Below are positions 23,623 through 34,851 of a stretch of DNA of 64,000 bases, piece by piece. The notes below the pieces were generated by a model. That model saw nothing but the letters and a program-made list of their open reading frames with translations, searched no databases and was not told the origin of the DNA. Position 1 is the stretch's first letter; every line of letters begins with the position of its first letter. A program made the position numbers and the translations under genes. Source of the DNA: Gnetum montanum (lineage: Eukaryota; Streptophyta; Gnetopsida; Gnetales; Gnetaceae); the NCBI GenBank assembly GCA_015680685.1, contig MNCI01007731.1:131546-195545 (forward strand), given 5' to 3'.

Positions 23623-26600
23623 ATGGCATCGAAGACTAAATGCAAGCATGCCAAGTTGGCGAGGATCGATGAAGTGCAGGAAAGCTTAGGACGAATCTCA
23701 AGAGAAAGAGTTGAAACTTAAGAAGCTATGCCACTCACCCAGTAAGTTTTTATTCACCTTCCCTGCATGATTGTTGTGTTCATTGTCACAGCATCATAAT
23801 TGTATTTGTTCTGGAGATGTGCACTGTGTTGGGTACCGATACATGCCTGTGCTAGTTACACTACTGGAGTTTGTAATATTACTCTTATCACCATTGTTAG
23901 AGACAAACCTTGAATCATCCCAAGGGTTTGGGTGATTTTGAACAATATTGAACAAACGTAATGCATAACTGGTCAAGAGTCTAGGTGTTGTACCATTGTG
24001 TAGCGTAAATGGGGTTTCATTGCTTTGCCCGTAATGGTTGCATTTTATACTAGGGAAATATGTCATGTTACCTTTATCACCGTTGTCAAAGATAGACCTT
24101 GCACTATCACAAGGGTTTCGGTGATTTTGGTAATGCATTTCTAGTGTAACCCACAGTTTTATGGGAGTCAAGGTAACGAGAACCTCAGTGTTGTTGGCAG
24201 ATTCTTGTGAGCCTTCTTTTTTTTGGCGTTGTTGGTACATCTAAACTGCTTTTCTAATGCTAGTGTGTTTTATTGTAAAGGGTCATGCGAAGGCCCGTCT
24301 TAATTGTCCTAGACATTGTGTGCGTTCTATGCTGTTTAAATTTCCCAGTGGCCAATGTTCCGCCTTCCCATGCTCGTATAGGGGGAGAGGAGGTTTGGTT
24401 TCGGAAGGGCGCACGGGAGTTTCTACAGTTTCTGTTACGTAATTTTAGCATGATTATTTGGTCACATCTATCGGCTGAGATGGCTGATGTCATCTTGGAA
24501 ATGATGCTAGTCAGATTGTCACAAAGTATTTTAACATTTTTGATGGACGGGTCAGCCAAGGTCGTAGGTGGGAGGGATCGTGAACAGAGCATCAAGGGTT
24601 TGAGGTGCTTATCCTAGATTTGGGAGATGCCCAAGTTTAACTGTTATCATGCCTACAACACGCTGTTCGTAACTCATCACCTCACAACCTATTTTTAGAA
24701 CCCACCTGGCCTCATGTACTATGCTGGCGGGTAAGTGCTTTTCATGGTATTATGATGTGTTAACTGTTGGCTGATTTTGCGTTAGGTATAAAGAATTGCC
24801 TATATTCTGTGACATAGGTTTTTTATTGATGCGAATGGTCTCCAAGGGGATATAGATATGTTGTCTATGGTCGAAATAGCCATAAAGGAATTCACATCCA
24901 TCAGCAATGTTTGTGTTGGTGTCCTGGGGCAACTGGGATTTGAAATCCAACACTACCCTATCCGGTACGCCAAATNTAACTGGGATTTGAAATCCAACAC
25001 TACCCTATCCGGTACGCCAAATTCTTTGCCAAGTGTAGAGACTCCAAATCGCTGGATAATGAGTGGACTTTGGATCATCCCATCACTATTGATGACGTGC
25101 AGGAGAATAATATTCCACCATTTCCTTTTCCCTTTGGATGCGGTAAGTTACACTACAGTGACTCTACGAAATGAAAATGCTGTATAAAATTTTATTATTT
25201 TTTCGTGCTTGTCTAACCTGTTGTTTTATGTTTATAGTTAAGGAATCGCGGGAAGTCACGGTCGTAGCTTCTGGACGTGACACAACCACTATCTTCTTTT
25301 GCTATGGTGACCTGAATGAAGCACAATGTTGGCTTTGCCACGGAGCGGTCTCAGCTGTTATAAAGAATAACATCAAGGAAGCTAGACTGATGGAGCTCTT
25401 TCTAGCTGTAACCCTCAACGTCACAGTAGCTGAAATGCTTGCCCTAGTTGACTGCTTCAGCGAAGAAGCCGAGAATCTTCACATGCACATGTATAATGTG
25501 CGTGTGAGTTTTGATATCAACGCTCAACTATTTGCCGACTTTTTTGGCATTCCTTTTGATGGTCTCCCAGTGGAAGAAAGATCAAAGAGAGGTTCTACGC
25601 ATTAGAAGGACATAGAGGAGTGGTTACGGGTTAAGAAGGAACCAAAAGGCATCCTCGCCAACAAAATCAAGCTAGAGGTGGCTAATATAATTTATCTCCT
25701 CTTCTGACCTTGCGCCTTTCCCAAACTACTCTCCTAAGGAAGAATCCTTGGCATAGAGTAGACTTGGATTATGCGGGAGGTTATGGAGGAGGGAACACGG
25801 TATAATTGGGCTAAGCACCTTGCTAAAGGCATACAGGCCGAAATGTGTTTAATAGGAAAAGGGAAAGATGTAGAGGAACTGACCCTTGAAATGGGGGCCA
25901 TAGTTTTGCAGCGTGAGGAGGGGGCCCCATTTTTGGAAAAGGAGGCCCCTATTAACAACATGGACACCATACAGACTCCTATGCCTAAAGGGGAGATGGA
26001 CGTAGAGGATGCCGATGTCCTTTTGGATGAGCCAGAAAAAGAGGAGCGGTTTGTTGCTGGTGATTTTAACCTTTCCTCGAAGGACAATCTTTCCGTTATT
26101 ACCTTTGAGGGTTTACTGAATTGGCACTTTGTGTTGTTGTAATGTCTCAATTAGCCTTTGTCTACTATGCTATGTTTAACTCATTTTTGTTTGCATAGTA
26201 GGCACTTCTGATAACAATGACGTACCTTTGTCAGCGATCCCAACTCAAAATTAGGATGAGGCTCTTGACAAATTCACCTTTATGAAAGGCATTGTGAACG
26301 ATATGATCAGTTGTTTATAGTGAATTGATCCTGGGATTAGTACGTTACTATAGTTACACAAGAATCATTGAAATTGTGACATTACATTATTCTATTTTTT
26401 TGCGTCTAATTATTGTTTTTTGTGTTACAAGATCTCATCTCATATGGGACCCCAAAGAGCCCATTGATGTAGACACTGCCCTTGAACCCTCACCGGAAGT
26501 GACCAAAGTGCCATGCGGCCTTTATGACGAGATGCGTAACTTTGCGTTACACTCGGTCCATTCTTTATGGGAGTGTCGAAACATCAACAAAGATCTTTGG

Positions 26601-27537
26601 AAGAGGTTGCAGAAAGAGAAAAAGGAGAAAATAGTCCTAACAGCTAAGGTTAAGGACCTTGAGTCCCGGAATGAATTTTTGCAAGCTCAAGATTCCAATG
26701 ATGAGAATTGGCAGACGACCGTAATTGACTACACCCGTTATTGGATGATCATCAGGAACAATGTCCAAGCCAGTCATGAGCTCAATGAGCAACGCATGCA
26801 AATGGATCTCCTAGCCCAAAAGAACCAAGATTGGAAGGATTTCAGTGCGAGGGTCCAAGAATGGGGGCAGGCACAGAGAGACCATAAACACATGTATAAA
26901 CAAGAATGTGCTGCCTATCGCCAACATTACAAGGATTCCGCAGTGGAAGCACAATTCCTCTGGCTGTTCCTCGATGTCATCAGTGCTTCTGGAGCATATG
27001 AAAAGTTCTAGGAGCAAGTGACAGTGAGTGCCTCCCCTGAGAGAGAAGTAACCCTCCTTGGCGAGGAGACTACTGTCCCTTCCTTCTTTCCTAAACCACC
27101 ATGGTGGACTCTTGTTGAAAAAGGGAAGATAAAGGCTGGAATCTATCTAGGGGACAACGTTTAGGCTGAGCTCAATGAGGATGAGATCATGCGATGTCTG
27201 TTAGTTGGCTTGGAACAAATTCCTTTTGCGACCGATGCAGGACCATCACAGGTAAACTATGTTACAGTTGTATCATTCCTATACGTGGTTTTGATAGTGA
27301 TGCTAACGTTTGTTTCATGTCAAATCATAGGATAAACACGAAGAGGGTCCTTATGAAGAGGACCATCATGGGGATGATGGCCCTCATGAAGAGGGTCCCA
27401 ATGAGGAAGAGCCCCACGGAGAGGATCACCTTCACATAGAGGCACTGTGCAAAGAAGGTCCTTATGAGGATGATCCTCATGATGCGGAGGTGGAGTTAAA
27501 TGATGCAGATGGAAATGGAAATAAAGGGGATGTGTAG
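23623..27537 (+). pseudogene. Antisense captured gene: FCP1-like phosphatase, mobile-domain-like and coiled-coil protein (inner copy)
   Basis: Opposite in strand to the host element. Exons supported by splice sites shared with the outer copy are 23623-23741 (ATG in ACCATGG), 24281-24730, 24818-25142, 25238 onward to about 26140, 26199 to about 26331, 26432-27251 and 27331-27537. Exons 2-3 resemble the FCP1/NIF HAD phosphatase fold: LIVLDI at the nucleophile, FLQFLLRNFSMIIWS, and an NTLFV block where the usual DDSPYK motif is lost. Exon 4 resembles the plant mobile domain (MLALVDCFS to FFGIPFDGLPV) and continues with a REVMEEG-RYNWAK block. The 26432 exon is a coiled coil; the last encodes acidic repeats ending with a stop at 27537. 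Stops in exons 1, 2 and 6-7 region make this copy a pseudogene. The natural function is unknown. Confidence 0.75.
24920..25025. other. Ambiguous base with duplicated flanks, probable assembly join
   Basis: An N at 24976 is flanked on both sides by the same stretch of about 45 bp (AACTGGGATTTGAAATCC to GGTACGCCAAAT). An exact duplicate around a single N is typical of an unresolved contig overlap. It lies in exon 3 of the antisense gene and would disturb its frame artificially. Confidence 0.85.
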
Positions 27538-27669
27538 CGTGGCAATATCGGCCAAGAATTTTGTTGTATGAAAGGGAATAAAGGATAAGTTTTTTTGGGG
27601 GCTTTAATATGATTGCAAGATAGAAATTTTGAGTTTTTGATATTTATGAAAGAAAGCATGTCATCAGAA

Positions 27670-27845
27670 AGTGTACACGTTTTAGGCCACTATAGGCCGC
27701 TAATTAGTTTAAGGCCATTTCGAGCTACGCTATTGTACACATAAAAGAACAAATAGAATTGCTAGTTTCAGGCCGCAGTGGATCATAATTAGTTTAAGGC
27801 CATTTCGGGCCATGACTAGTTTAAGGCCATTTCAGGCTAAAGTGC
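27670..27845. repeat. Minisatellite after the antisense gene, inner element
   Basis: Three to four copies of a TAGTTTAAGGCCATTTCGGGCC core, matching the much longer array at 39450-39845 at the same place in the outer element. Confidence 0.8.
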
Positions 27846-27957
27846 ATATGAAAAAAAAAAGCATAACAAGAACAATGCAACAAGAAAGAGTGTAAATTGC
27901 ATAATAGTAAACAATGTGGGCTGATATAACATGTCATGCTAACATGTTCATTTACTA

Positions 27958-28690
27958 GCCCCGTAGCTGTTTCTTGATCATTTTTAGGTTCAGCGACACG
28001 TATGGATAAGGATTCTTATTACAGCATTCCTCTATGCTACCATCTTCTCCTTGAAAGGGTAGTTCAGCCCAAGTCAAGTTTTCATCGACCATTGTGTCGG
28101 CTGTTCAACTGTTGGGACAGGGGTTTGATCATCGAGGATTTCAACTTCTGAACCCTATTCCATTTCCACTTTGTTAACCACTTGAGGGGTCATCTTGTCA
28201 CCATGGATGATCACTTCTACTCCTGCATAGGGCAAGTGGATCTCTTGATGAATGGGTAATGATATTGCCCTTAATTGAGCTAACCAAGACCTCCCTAAGA
28301 TTATGTTGAAGCTGGGCATCTCCTCGATAATGATGAACATTACATTTGTGGGGAATTGGTCCCCTACCACAAATTTGATATGTACCATTCCTTTGACTTG
28401 CACTTGTGCCCTGTTAAATGATTTTAAACATGATGTTGTTGTGGGATTGATCTGGTCGAGCAAACCCAATTTGTCCACGATGGGGAATGGAATGACATTG
28501 GCAGTGGTCCCATCATCTACGTGTACTCTCCGGATCTTGTATTGGATAACCTGGATAGTGATGAACATGGGCATTGTTGTTACTTGACCCCTTTCTAGGT
28601 CATCCTTAACGGACTTGTCATGACATGGAAATTGGAGAGACCATGGTTTTTCAGCAGTGGGAGAAAGCATAATCTAATGGATTGCTTCTT
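27958..28690 (-). pseudogene. Aspartic protease of the inner element
   Basis: A 171-codon open stretch (28670-28155) has DLERGQVTTMPMFI, an active-site-like VDDGTTAN at about 28525-28500, and the flap and C-terminal NIILGRSWL block. This is the retropepsin layout of Tat elements, with DDG in place of DTG. The frame continues after one or more interruptions to an AELPFQ block and a stop near 27958. The protease cuts the Gag-Pol polyprotein. It follows gag directly and is separated from RT by the 4.9-kb region that holds the antisense gene. Confidence 0.87.
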
Positions 28691-28759
28691 CATCTACTGG
28701 CAAGCTTTCGTCCACAAGTATGAACATTAACATGCGAACCATGGCCTCATGATGCCTTT

Positions 28760-31718
28760 GTCATGTCATCAACAAGTCATAGAGGCTCAGCGTTGTATTT
28801 ATTTGTTTAAGAACCTGCTTAACTTGCATAAAAGCGTTGAGGAGATCATGCCCATGATTAGGTTGTTTGCTACCCTTCTCTTCTTCCATTCGTCCTAAGA
28901 GACGGATCTCTTGAGGAGGAATGGTTTCTGATTGAGGATTGCATTTTCTTGGGCAAGGAGAAGATGGTTGCGTTTGCGCAATGTCCTCTTTCTCAGAGGA
29001 AGGTGGAGGCAAGGGCACCGAGGTGAGGGGTGTAGGCTTAGGAAATCACAGCGTAAGGTGGTCCTTGGCTATGTTATGTGTCATACGCCCTTCTCTTTTC
29101 CTAGTAGGTTGTGGTTGGGGCATTGACTTAGAGATTTTCCCCTACGTAGCAGGAGCAATGGATGGCTGTGGCACTCTGATGAAAAAGGGTGCCTTGGGCG
29201 TTGGCGTGGACTGAGCCACGGGTTTACCAACAATCAATTGCGAAAAAAAGGTTAGAGATGGCACTCGGAGGATAAAAGGTTATCGCTGAGATGCACTCGT
29301 CAATGTTGACGGGCCTATCATCTAAGGTGGATGAGAAGGTACATGCAACACAAAATGTTTCTTTGGCTGTGTCTGACCATCGCCCTCCGTGTTCACTACA
29401 TTGATGGTATACCCTATGTTATTTGTGTTTAACGGGTCTTGGTACAAATGCATGGACTGGTTTTCTAGACAGACCAGACTACTGTTGTCTAGGATCAACT
29501 TACCTTAGTCGATCATGCGTTGAATGTCATCTTTCAATGCCCAACAATAATCTGTGTCATGACCACATAGTTGGTGGTAGTCGCAAAAATGATCCAACCT
29601 GAAGTTCTTGGGGACTGGTGGCTCGTTAGCCAGGGCCAAGGAGGAGTTCTTGAGTAGTTCACAGTGTCGTCTGTGGCATTTCAGAGCCTCTTCAGACACC
29701 TTCTTATGTTGGATGTGGCCAGTTCCCAGTAGTTGCTTCAAAAGTTTTGAAGGCTTTACAAGTAGAGTCGTGTATTATAAGAGATCTTTACACTCAAAAT
29801 TAGGCTTTGGCTATGGGGATGCCTCAAGGGCAGGTGTTGTTTCTTGATCGGCACTATTTGAGCTAGTTGTAGCATCAGCAGGCGTCATGGATACCTTCTT
29901 GTTGCTATTTTTCTTTTTGACTCCTTTGGCCATAGCTGCTACTATTGTTGTTTTAGCTTTGCCCTTGTCCTTGCTCTTGTTGTGGGCATTTTTATAGACT
30001 ACATACGTTGGGTCTTTGCTAACCTCGGCCATGTCTTGAATGCTCTTAGTCTGAGCGAAGGCTTAGTTGGGGGAGTGAGGAGTAAGGTAATACAGTTTGG
30101 ACTTAATGAAATCATTGACTACCCCCTTGAAGATTACCAACAGATGGGCCTCCGTGATGGGTTCAATGATTTCATTCAAGGTTGCGCTCCACTGCTATAT
30201 AAACTTTTGGACTGACTTGAGTGGATCTTGCTTGACTCCCATAAGATGATCCAGCATGACCTCTGGTTTCAGGTTGTATTTAAAACGAGTCACAAATTGA
30301 GTTAGTAGGTCTTCCAAGGTTGAAATGGAAGAGCATGGAAGTGCATGATACTAGTCTAAAGCTTTACCCATTAGCGACATAGAAAAGACACGGATGATGA
30401 TATGTGGCCATTGCTAAAACAGCAATGACTCTAACCTGAATGTGACTAGATGAGCATTAGGATCACCTTCCCCATTGTATTTTGTAAAATGAGGAAGTGG
30501 CATCCTAGGGGGTAACGACAAGATGGGTACTATCAGACTAATGGGATCATCATGGTAGAAATCCATGACCTGTATTATGTCAGAACTGACAACCTTGAGG
30601 TGTTTAACCTCCTCAGTAAGGGTTTGAATAAGCTGGAAGGCTTGGTTTAGGCCCGAGGATGAAGAGGTTGGTTGTGGAATGGCAGGAGGAGCCACGCTGG
30701 GTGGCGGGATAGGGGTGGCAGCTTGGCCGGTGTACGATGCTACAGGAACTATTCTTGCACGCGGTGCTGCTTATGTTATCCACCACCTAGTAGGTGGTGT
30801 AGGCAGGGAAACTATGGTTGATTGTGCCATAGGGTACGTTGTTTGCATAGCCAAGGGCATAGGCCATGACCTTGTAGTCAGATTTATTGCCTGCAGGACC
30901 TGGTGTTGATGGTGAGTGAGAAAGGACATTTTCGTAGGCTGCATAACAGGGGGTGATGTATTTGGAGCCCACCATGCAGTAGTGGTAGGTCCTGTCGTGT
31001 AAGCTAGAATGAATGTAGGAGCTGCACGTAATGGAAAAGTAGGCATTGCATGCACATCTAGTGACGTAGGTGTAGGTATGTGATGACATGGATTGGCTAA
31101 CTGTGACTGCGAAGGAATGGTCTGTGAAGGAATACCACCAGGTAGGGTAGCTGGAGAGAAGAAATGCTGATGAGACGCATGCACCACATGGTCGATGGTA
31201 GTCAATGATAACGGTGTAGTGACCATAAACAACGGATTTACATAGGACGTTGTGGAGGGAGGAGCCATGACAAAGCTACCGTGACTACCTCCCTCGGAGT
31301 GTGAATCTAAGTCCTCCTACCCATCGTGAGATGCTTCATCACAGAACATCTTGTCTCATTGTTTCACTAACATCCTCGCCATTAACAACTGGTCCAACAT
31401 CCACTGTTGCTTGTCCGTCAGGGGTATGGAGGCATTAGGTGAAGGAATGAATTCCTTCCCGTTACAATAGATGAACTCGTATTCACGTTTCGCTTCGAGT
31501 TCCTATGGGTACATGGGTAGATTTGCCATAATTTTGGCACAGAGGAAGTTGTAATTTTCCCTACATTGAGCGTGTCCCTCAAGCTCTTTATTTTGAATCC
31601 TGAGGGGCCAACGTAGCCGCATCGGACTGGTCGATGGCTCAACAATTGCAGGCATAGCCTGCATCTTCTAGGGGTTTTCAAGGCTAGTGGTGTCAACAAT
31701 AGTGGTTAATGCAGCCAT
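28760..31718 (-). pseudogene. Gag of the inner element
   Basis: A likely start ATG is at 31718 (MAALTTIVD), shortly after the 5' LTR. The N-terminal block includes YNFLCAKI and KEFIPSPNASIPLT. A long Pro/Thr-rich linker (31268-30700) follows, then the capsid signature LPHFTKYNGEGDPNAHLVTF (30695-30414). Next is a Lys-rich segment (about 30030-29811) and one zinc knuckle at about 29580-29520, CDYHQLCGHDTDYC, keeping all metal ligands. Gag packages element RNA. Several in-frame stops occur, including soon after the start. Gag is close to 1,000 codons, large as in Ogre-like elements. Confidence 0.88.
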
Positions 31719-31939
31719 TCTCTACGCAGCTAGATGGTAATGATAAGAGGGATAAAGATCACCAAGGATAAATGCAAGCTAAGATGGAAATTGGCTTTCT
31801 ATCCTGCAAGATTCCAGAGAAATCGTCGAAGCGACTGCCCTGTACCACATGATGACGTAAACAACCATGGAGGTATCACATTTACATCAGTCAAAAATGG
31901 GTACAAACAACTTACAGGACTACCCATTAAACCACAAGG

Positions 31940-31975
31940 TCGGAGGTTTAGGCCCTCCTTCTAGCGGCAGAAAAT
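31940..31975 (-). other. Putative primer-binding region, inner element
   Basis: Directly inside the 5' LTR the minus strand reads ATTTTCTGCCGCTAGAAGG then AGGGCC. The outer element has GTCTTTCTGGTCCTAGAAGG then AGGGC at the same place. The shared TGG-like start followed by a conserved 15-mer fits a tRNA primer site a few bases inside the LTR; the tRNA cannot be named with confidence. Confidence 0.5.
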
Positions 31976-33238
31976 TGTAACAATGGAAAACGTCGGTTGC
32001 TGGAAACACCAAGTGGATTTCCATGTACATAGTTTTAACCTTGGATCTGCACAAGGGCCATGCTGGAGAAAACAAATCCAAGGTGCCCTGAACGATCTTA
32101 TCAATCAGATAGGGACTTACTTAATCAGTAAATTTTGTAATGATCAGATCACGAGGCGACAATTTGATATGAAAATATATTTCCGATTTACGAGAAAATA
32201 AGATATACTCCGAGATCAGATCTTGAAGGTAATGAAAGAGATGTAAATCTTGCAAAATGATTATCAAATTCAATGTAAATGATTCACAATGAATTTAATT
32301 TGGAACATGCACGATCTCAAGATCTGGGATCTACTTATAGATAAATATGGTGAATACAACAGGATTTACAAGCATACTTCGGTTTGGACGAAGTATCCAC
32401 CACCAACAAGAAGCTAATTAGAGAGTAAGGAAGTAGAGGCCAATCTACCTTTTTCTAACCAATCTCGGCACAAGGGAGTCAGGCTCGAAGCAAAGTGTCT
32501 ACTAACTTGAAATCTCTGGTCAACAACTTCTCTCTGTCACTGTAGATGCTCTTCTATTGCCAAATCTTTCTTGTCGTCTTACCAATTTGTTTTGCCAACA
32601 CTGTCAAAATTTTCCAGCCATTGCCAACCCTTTGATCATTGTCAACTAGAGTATTTATAAGATTAGGGTTAGGAGAAAAAAGCGGTTTAGATGACACATG
32701 TCCTGGGTCCACAAAATACTGTTGACCTTGATGTGGTGTAACTGAGGTTTGTAGTGCTACACTATGTTACGCTCTGAAGTGTAATTTAGTGTAACCACCC
32801 CTCAAGAAGATAGTTCATTTGGCCTTGTCTCTTACGCTGAATAAAATGTCCTGTGACTACGCTGTGATATGCTGGAAAGTGTATCGTGGCGTAATGACTG
32901 TTACTGCTTAAATTTCGTTGTCTTTGTTACTGTGGCTAAGTCAATTGCACTGTTTGCATTACGCTACAGTACACTGCATAGCATAACGCAGAGTAGTATG
33001 GCAAAAGTTAAGATTTTTTTGAACATGGCTAACTTGCGAAGTTGAAGTGTTATTGTTGTGCATCCTTTGTTCTGTTCTGTTCTCCTGGAGTCCACTACGC
33101 TGAGCTGCATGGTGTAGCATAGCAGGCCCTTAGCTAAAAAAAGGAAAACTTGCTAAGATGTGCCACTTGTTGAAAATCCTTGTCTAAGCCTCGAGACTTT
33201 GTTGAATCATCCAAGTCTCGAAATTTTACGATGTTTCA
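31976..33238 (-). repeat. 5' LTR of the inner element
   Basis: From TGTAACAATGGAAAACG to ACGATGTTTCA, pairing with 16722-17962. The TATA-like word at 32652-32661 (minus) places U3 at 33238 to about 32630. Confidence 0.94.
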
Positions 33239-33243
33239 ACCGT
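33239..33243. other. Right target-site duplication of the inner element
   Basis: ACCGT, counterpart of GCTAT at 16717-16721. The element-sense form contains a CpG here and TA on the other side, consistent with deamination of methylated cytosine on both strands. Confidence 0.6.
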
Positions 33244-34232
33244 AAGTTGCGTTGCTATGTCTTGACCCTTAGTCGATGACTAGCTTACATAGTATAGGTT
33301 GAACTTCATGGTTATCGCTTTCCATCTGGCTATCCTGTTGCTTTCATATCATCCACGTAGTCGTTTAATGTTTCTAGCATGTAGTCACTGAAGATATAGG
33401 TCATGGCTCACTGGTAGGTTGCTCCAACGTTTTTGAGCCTAAAAGGAATCATGGTGTAGTAGAAGGTCCCCCATGGGGTCATGAAGGTTATTGCTAGCTG
33501 ATGCTCCTGGTTCATGCAAATTTGATTGTAGCCTGAAAAGCCATCCATGAAGAATAATAGATCATGACTGACCATAGTGTCGATGAGTTGATCAATGCTT
33601 AGAAGTGGGAAGTCGTCCTTGATCGTTACTTTGTTCAGATCCCAGAAGTCTATACAGATCCGTATTCCTCCCGTTTTCTTGGAAACCATGACGATGTTGG
33701 ATACCCATTCCGAATAATCAACTGTGCGGATAAAACCAGCTTGGTATAGCTTCGTGATTTCATCCCTCATGGCTAGTGCGATTTCTAGTTTGACTTTACA
33801 AGCCTTCTGCTTGACTATCTTCATGCGCGGGTCTAGGACAATGTTGTGCTGTATCAGCCTTGAATCTAAACCCGGCATGTCACTGTATGACCACGCAAAG
33901 ACTTTGATGTTGTCTTGTAGAATTTTGGCTATGTTTTCGTGTGTCTATGCATCTGGGAGGGAACTAAGTTTTAACATTCTTACTTCCCCCTTGGACATGG
34001 TTACAGGCATCTCGACGAGAGGGTCCTTAGTTACATCCCCGACCTCTAAATCTAGGGTTTGGACCAAATGCTCGGGCTAGTCTGGGGATGTTTCTAAAGA
34101 CATTATGGTGCTAGCTATGGTTGACTCCTAGTTGATCAGGTCGGGGTTTAATTGTCTCATGAGCTTGCCATGTGGACCTGTTAAAGCTAAAGGCATGGAA
34201 AGATCATAATGGATTTCCATTTTCTGCTTAAC
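33244..34232 (-). pseudogene. Reverse transcriptase of the outer element, with RNase H deletion
   Basis: In element sense the exon opens after a candidate acceptor at 34233 and reads through the FAWSYSDMPGLD block typical of Tat/Athila RT. The finger and palm are open at 33878-33408: DFWDLNKVTIKDDFPL, GFSGYNQICMNQEHQL, TMIPFRLKNVGATYQ. Sequence continues to the catalytic YVDD, and immediately after it jumps to sequence that in the inner element lies about 680 bp further on. The thumb, connection and linked RNase H are therefore deleted. Stops also occur near the exon start. Confidence 0.9.
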
Positions 34233-34329
34233 CTGTCAAAATGAGATGAGAGCCTAGTTAAGAGGCACGTATTGGTAGCAATCGTGTACAATGAAAACTT
34301 GCAAAGAAAAAACAAGATGTATGATGTAA

Positions 34330-34560
34330 AGATTAAAATTTTGCTAGTTTAAAGTCATGGTAGACCATTATGTTTTGGAGATGTAGAGTTGCTAAAATAG
34401 GAAATGCAAAATTGTCGATGTGAAAATGTGATGCTGCTAGTTTAGCGTCATTGAGGACTGTAATGTATAACAAAACAAAAATGCTAGTTTAAGGTCTTTT
34501 CAGATTGCAAAAGTTGCAACTACGTTAAGGTTTTCTAGTTTAAGGTCTTTTTAGACTAGT
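34330..34560. repeat. Minisatellite core copies before the antisense gene, outer element
   Basis: Four copies of a core near GCTAGTTTAAGGTCTTTTCAGAC at about 34340, 34435, 34487 and 34537, between RT and the antisense gene start. Confidence 0.75.
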
Positions 34561-34851
34561 ATAATTCAAAATATATTTTTTCGTTTTTTCAGGCAAGTAA
34601 GCAGTTAGCTTGGAGTGTTTCAAGGTTTTAATGTTAACAGTGCTACGATGTCATGGCGAGTATGCTACGCTGTATGGTGCACTCTGCATTAAACAAAGAG
34701 AGAGAGCGGCAAGTTTCCCTTTTCACCATTCTCACCATAAGAGCACAGAGCCCATATTCAGAGCACAAGGGGATTCAAGAGCGATTGTGCTAATAGCAAG
34801 CAAGACGATTTTCTGTATAGCGATTAGGAAAAGAAATCCGTGAGCAAGACA

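Larger units (their letters stand above)
16722..33238 (-). mobile_element. Inner Tat/Ogre-like Ty3 retrotransposon (full length, decayed)
   Basis: 16,517 bp with LTRs of 1,241 and 1,263 bp, inserted in the same orientation into the outer element. Element-sense order from 33238: 5' LTR, gag, protease, antisense gene, RT, RNase H, second RNase H, integrase, minisatellite, polypurine tract, 3' LTR. Its LTRs are related to, but clearly distinct from, those of the outer element, so this is a sister subfamily. The two LTRs differ at about 12 percent of the first 265 bp by eye. Many stops occur in all proteins. Confidence 0.95.
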
